From the NCBI GenBank assembly GCA_001939145.1, contig LSRX01001153.1:47136-111135 (forward strand): 64,000 nt of DNA, in the 5' to 3' direction. Source of the stretch: Symbiodinium microadriaticum. Lineage: Eukaryota; Sar; Dinophyceae; Suessiales; Symbiodiniaceae. How positions within the stretch are numbered: position 1 is the first letter of the stretch; each line of letters starts with the position of its first letter. The notes beneath the pieces were generated by a model, which saw nothing but the letters and a program-made list of their open reading frames with translations, was not told the origin of the DNA and searched no databases. Position numbers and translations under genes: made by a program. Positions 63,201 through 64,000 of the stretch are shown in pieces.

Positions 63201-64000
63201 CAACATGGTTCAACCCAAAGCAACCCTGGCCCAGTCTGTACCCGGGTTGCCCCCCCGCTTTCCAGACCAGGGTTGCAACATGACTGGTTTGAACATAACT
63301 ATTCCGCACCCCCCCTTTCCAGAAATACACGGCTTCCGCGCCCAAGCCCTTGATGAAGTGCTTGTCAAGCTGCTCGCGGCGCAGCAGAGACTACACTTAA
63401 GCTCTTCATCTCCCCGAATACGCTTGTGGAAGCCGGAAGGCCCCGTTCTGAATGTACTAGGGTTTAGTGTTATGTGATATGTGTGTCGTAAATCCACAGA
63501 AAGAAGCGGTGCAACGGAATCACTGGAGCTTGCGCGGATTGGAGCGAATGCGGACCAAGCTGAGTAAAAACGAAGCAGCGGCAGCTCCATGTCAACAGAG
63601 TCTCTCGATTTCTGCTCCCGAGCATGACACACGCATGGACAAATTTGCTCCAGGATAACACTTGCCGACCTAACCTACGCCTCTGCAACTCGTGCCCAAT
63701 CCCGCGCCTGCGCGGCGCAGATCTGGCCGCCCTGGCCGCGGTATATCCACCTGAGGCCACGTCTGGTCAAAATATGCCGGCTCACTGCTCAGCTTCTGGA
63801 TTTTCGAAAATGCAAGCCGGATGTGCAGTTTTTGAAGTTCAAGTCATCAAGCCGGACTTGCACGAGAACTTTGAATAACATTTCTCAGCGTGGGCCTCAA
63901 GACGGTGTCCATGGTCTACAGTAGGACGTCGCAGTGTGCTCGGAACCGCGAGCCGCGAACTGAAATCTGTCGCTTAATACCCATACCGCGTTTGACCCCA
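63201..64000. other. No decided gene at the right edge
   Basis: Overlapping frames on both strands (forward 63205-63477, reverse 63210-63632 and 63470-63760) without domain or splice evidence. Confidence 0.3.

Noticed and set aside
1..64000. tRNA or rRNA genes
   Set aside because: Several GGTTCRAATC-like words were inspected (for example near 56929 and 60803), but none had a matching cloverleaf or A-box at the right distance.

Overview
This window looks like nuclear DNA of a protist eukaryote, most likely a dinoflagellate (Symbiodiniaceae/Suessiales type). This is inferred from several features together. Plant/dinoflagellate-type TTTAGGG telomere-like tracts lie inside the sequence. Coding is broken into short exons, several with GC-AG as well as GT-AG introns, often with AG|G at both junctions. 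Nearly all coding signal between 6 and 59 kb is on the minus strand. There are two non-LTR reverse transcriptases, a piece of a sodium-neurotransmitter-symporter-type transporter, and a very heavy load of micro-, mini- and satellite repeats. There is no prokaryotic operon structure, rRNA or tRNA that I could support.

Layout. 0-1.8 kb (+): GC-rich coding islands of unknown function. 1.8-6.6 kb: mostly non-coding, with trinucleotide repeats. 6.6-17.5 kb (-): a run of short coding exons of an unidentified, largely helical protein (or several), with a leucine-rich-repeat (LRR) block at 17.1-17.5 kb; a large foldback sits at 13.26-13.54 kb. 18.7-21.1 kb: a non-LTR reverse transcriptase (-) bracketed by about 200-bp direct repeats. 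21-23 kb: simple repeats. 23.7-24.7 kb (-): a small multi-exon LRR-like gene. 25-30 kb: microsatellites, telomere-like tracts, a long hairpin and a 61-bp tandem repeat. 30.2-32 kb (-): isolated exons including LRR. 33.1-35.7 kb (-): a second, decayed non-LTR element. 36-42.6 kb: a repeat desert whose centrepiece is a 1.6-kb array of about 20 hairpin-forming satellite units. 44.5-53.7 kb (-): exons of LRR and unidentified proteins. 54.0-58.8 kb (-): two tandem paralogues carrying a glycine-rich domain of the kind best known from phage, viral and bacterial surface proteins, here split by introns. 61.4-61.7 kb (+): a transporter exon with an apparent 2-base deletion. 62.2-63.2 kb: degenerate CCCTAA-like and GGAACCCT repeats.

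Two observations deserve most attention. First, at seven separate places on the minus strand an LRR-like or otherwise coherent reading frame is interrupted by only 20-36 nt bounded by GT/GC...AG, and resumes in frame when that piece is removed. These are either ultrashort introns or a remarkably regular set of disruptions. Second, the 38.8-40.4 kb array is built of units that each contain a near-perfect 20-bp inverted repeat with a 12-nt loop, arranged in a higher-order period of about 237 bp.

Limits: exon boundaries were placed by eye from frame, splice dinucleotides and comparison between paralogues. Complete gene models, gene counts and most functions cannot be fixed without transcripts. 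I use no gene symbols because none is justified.
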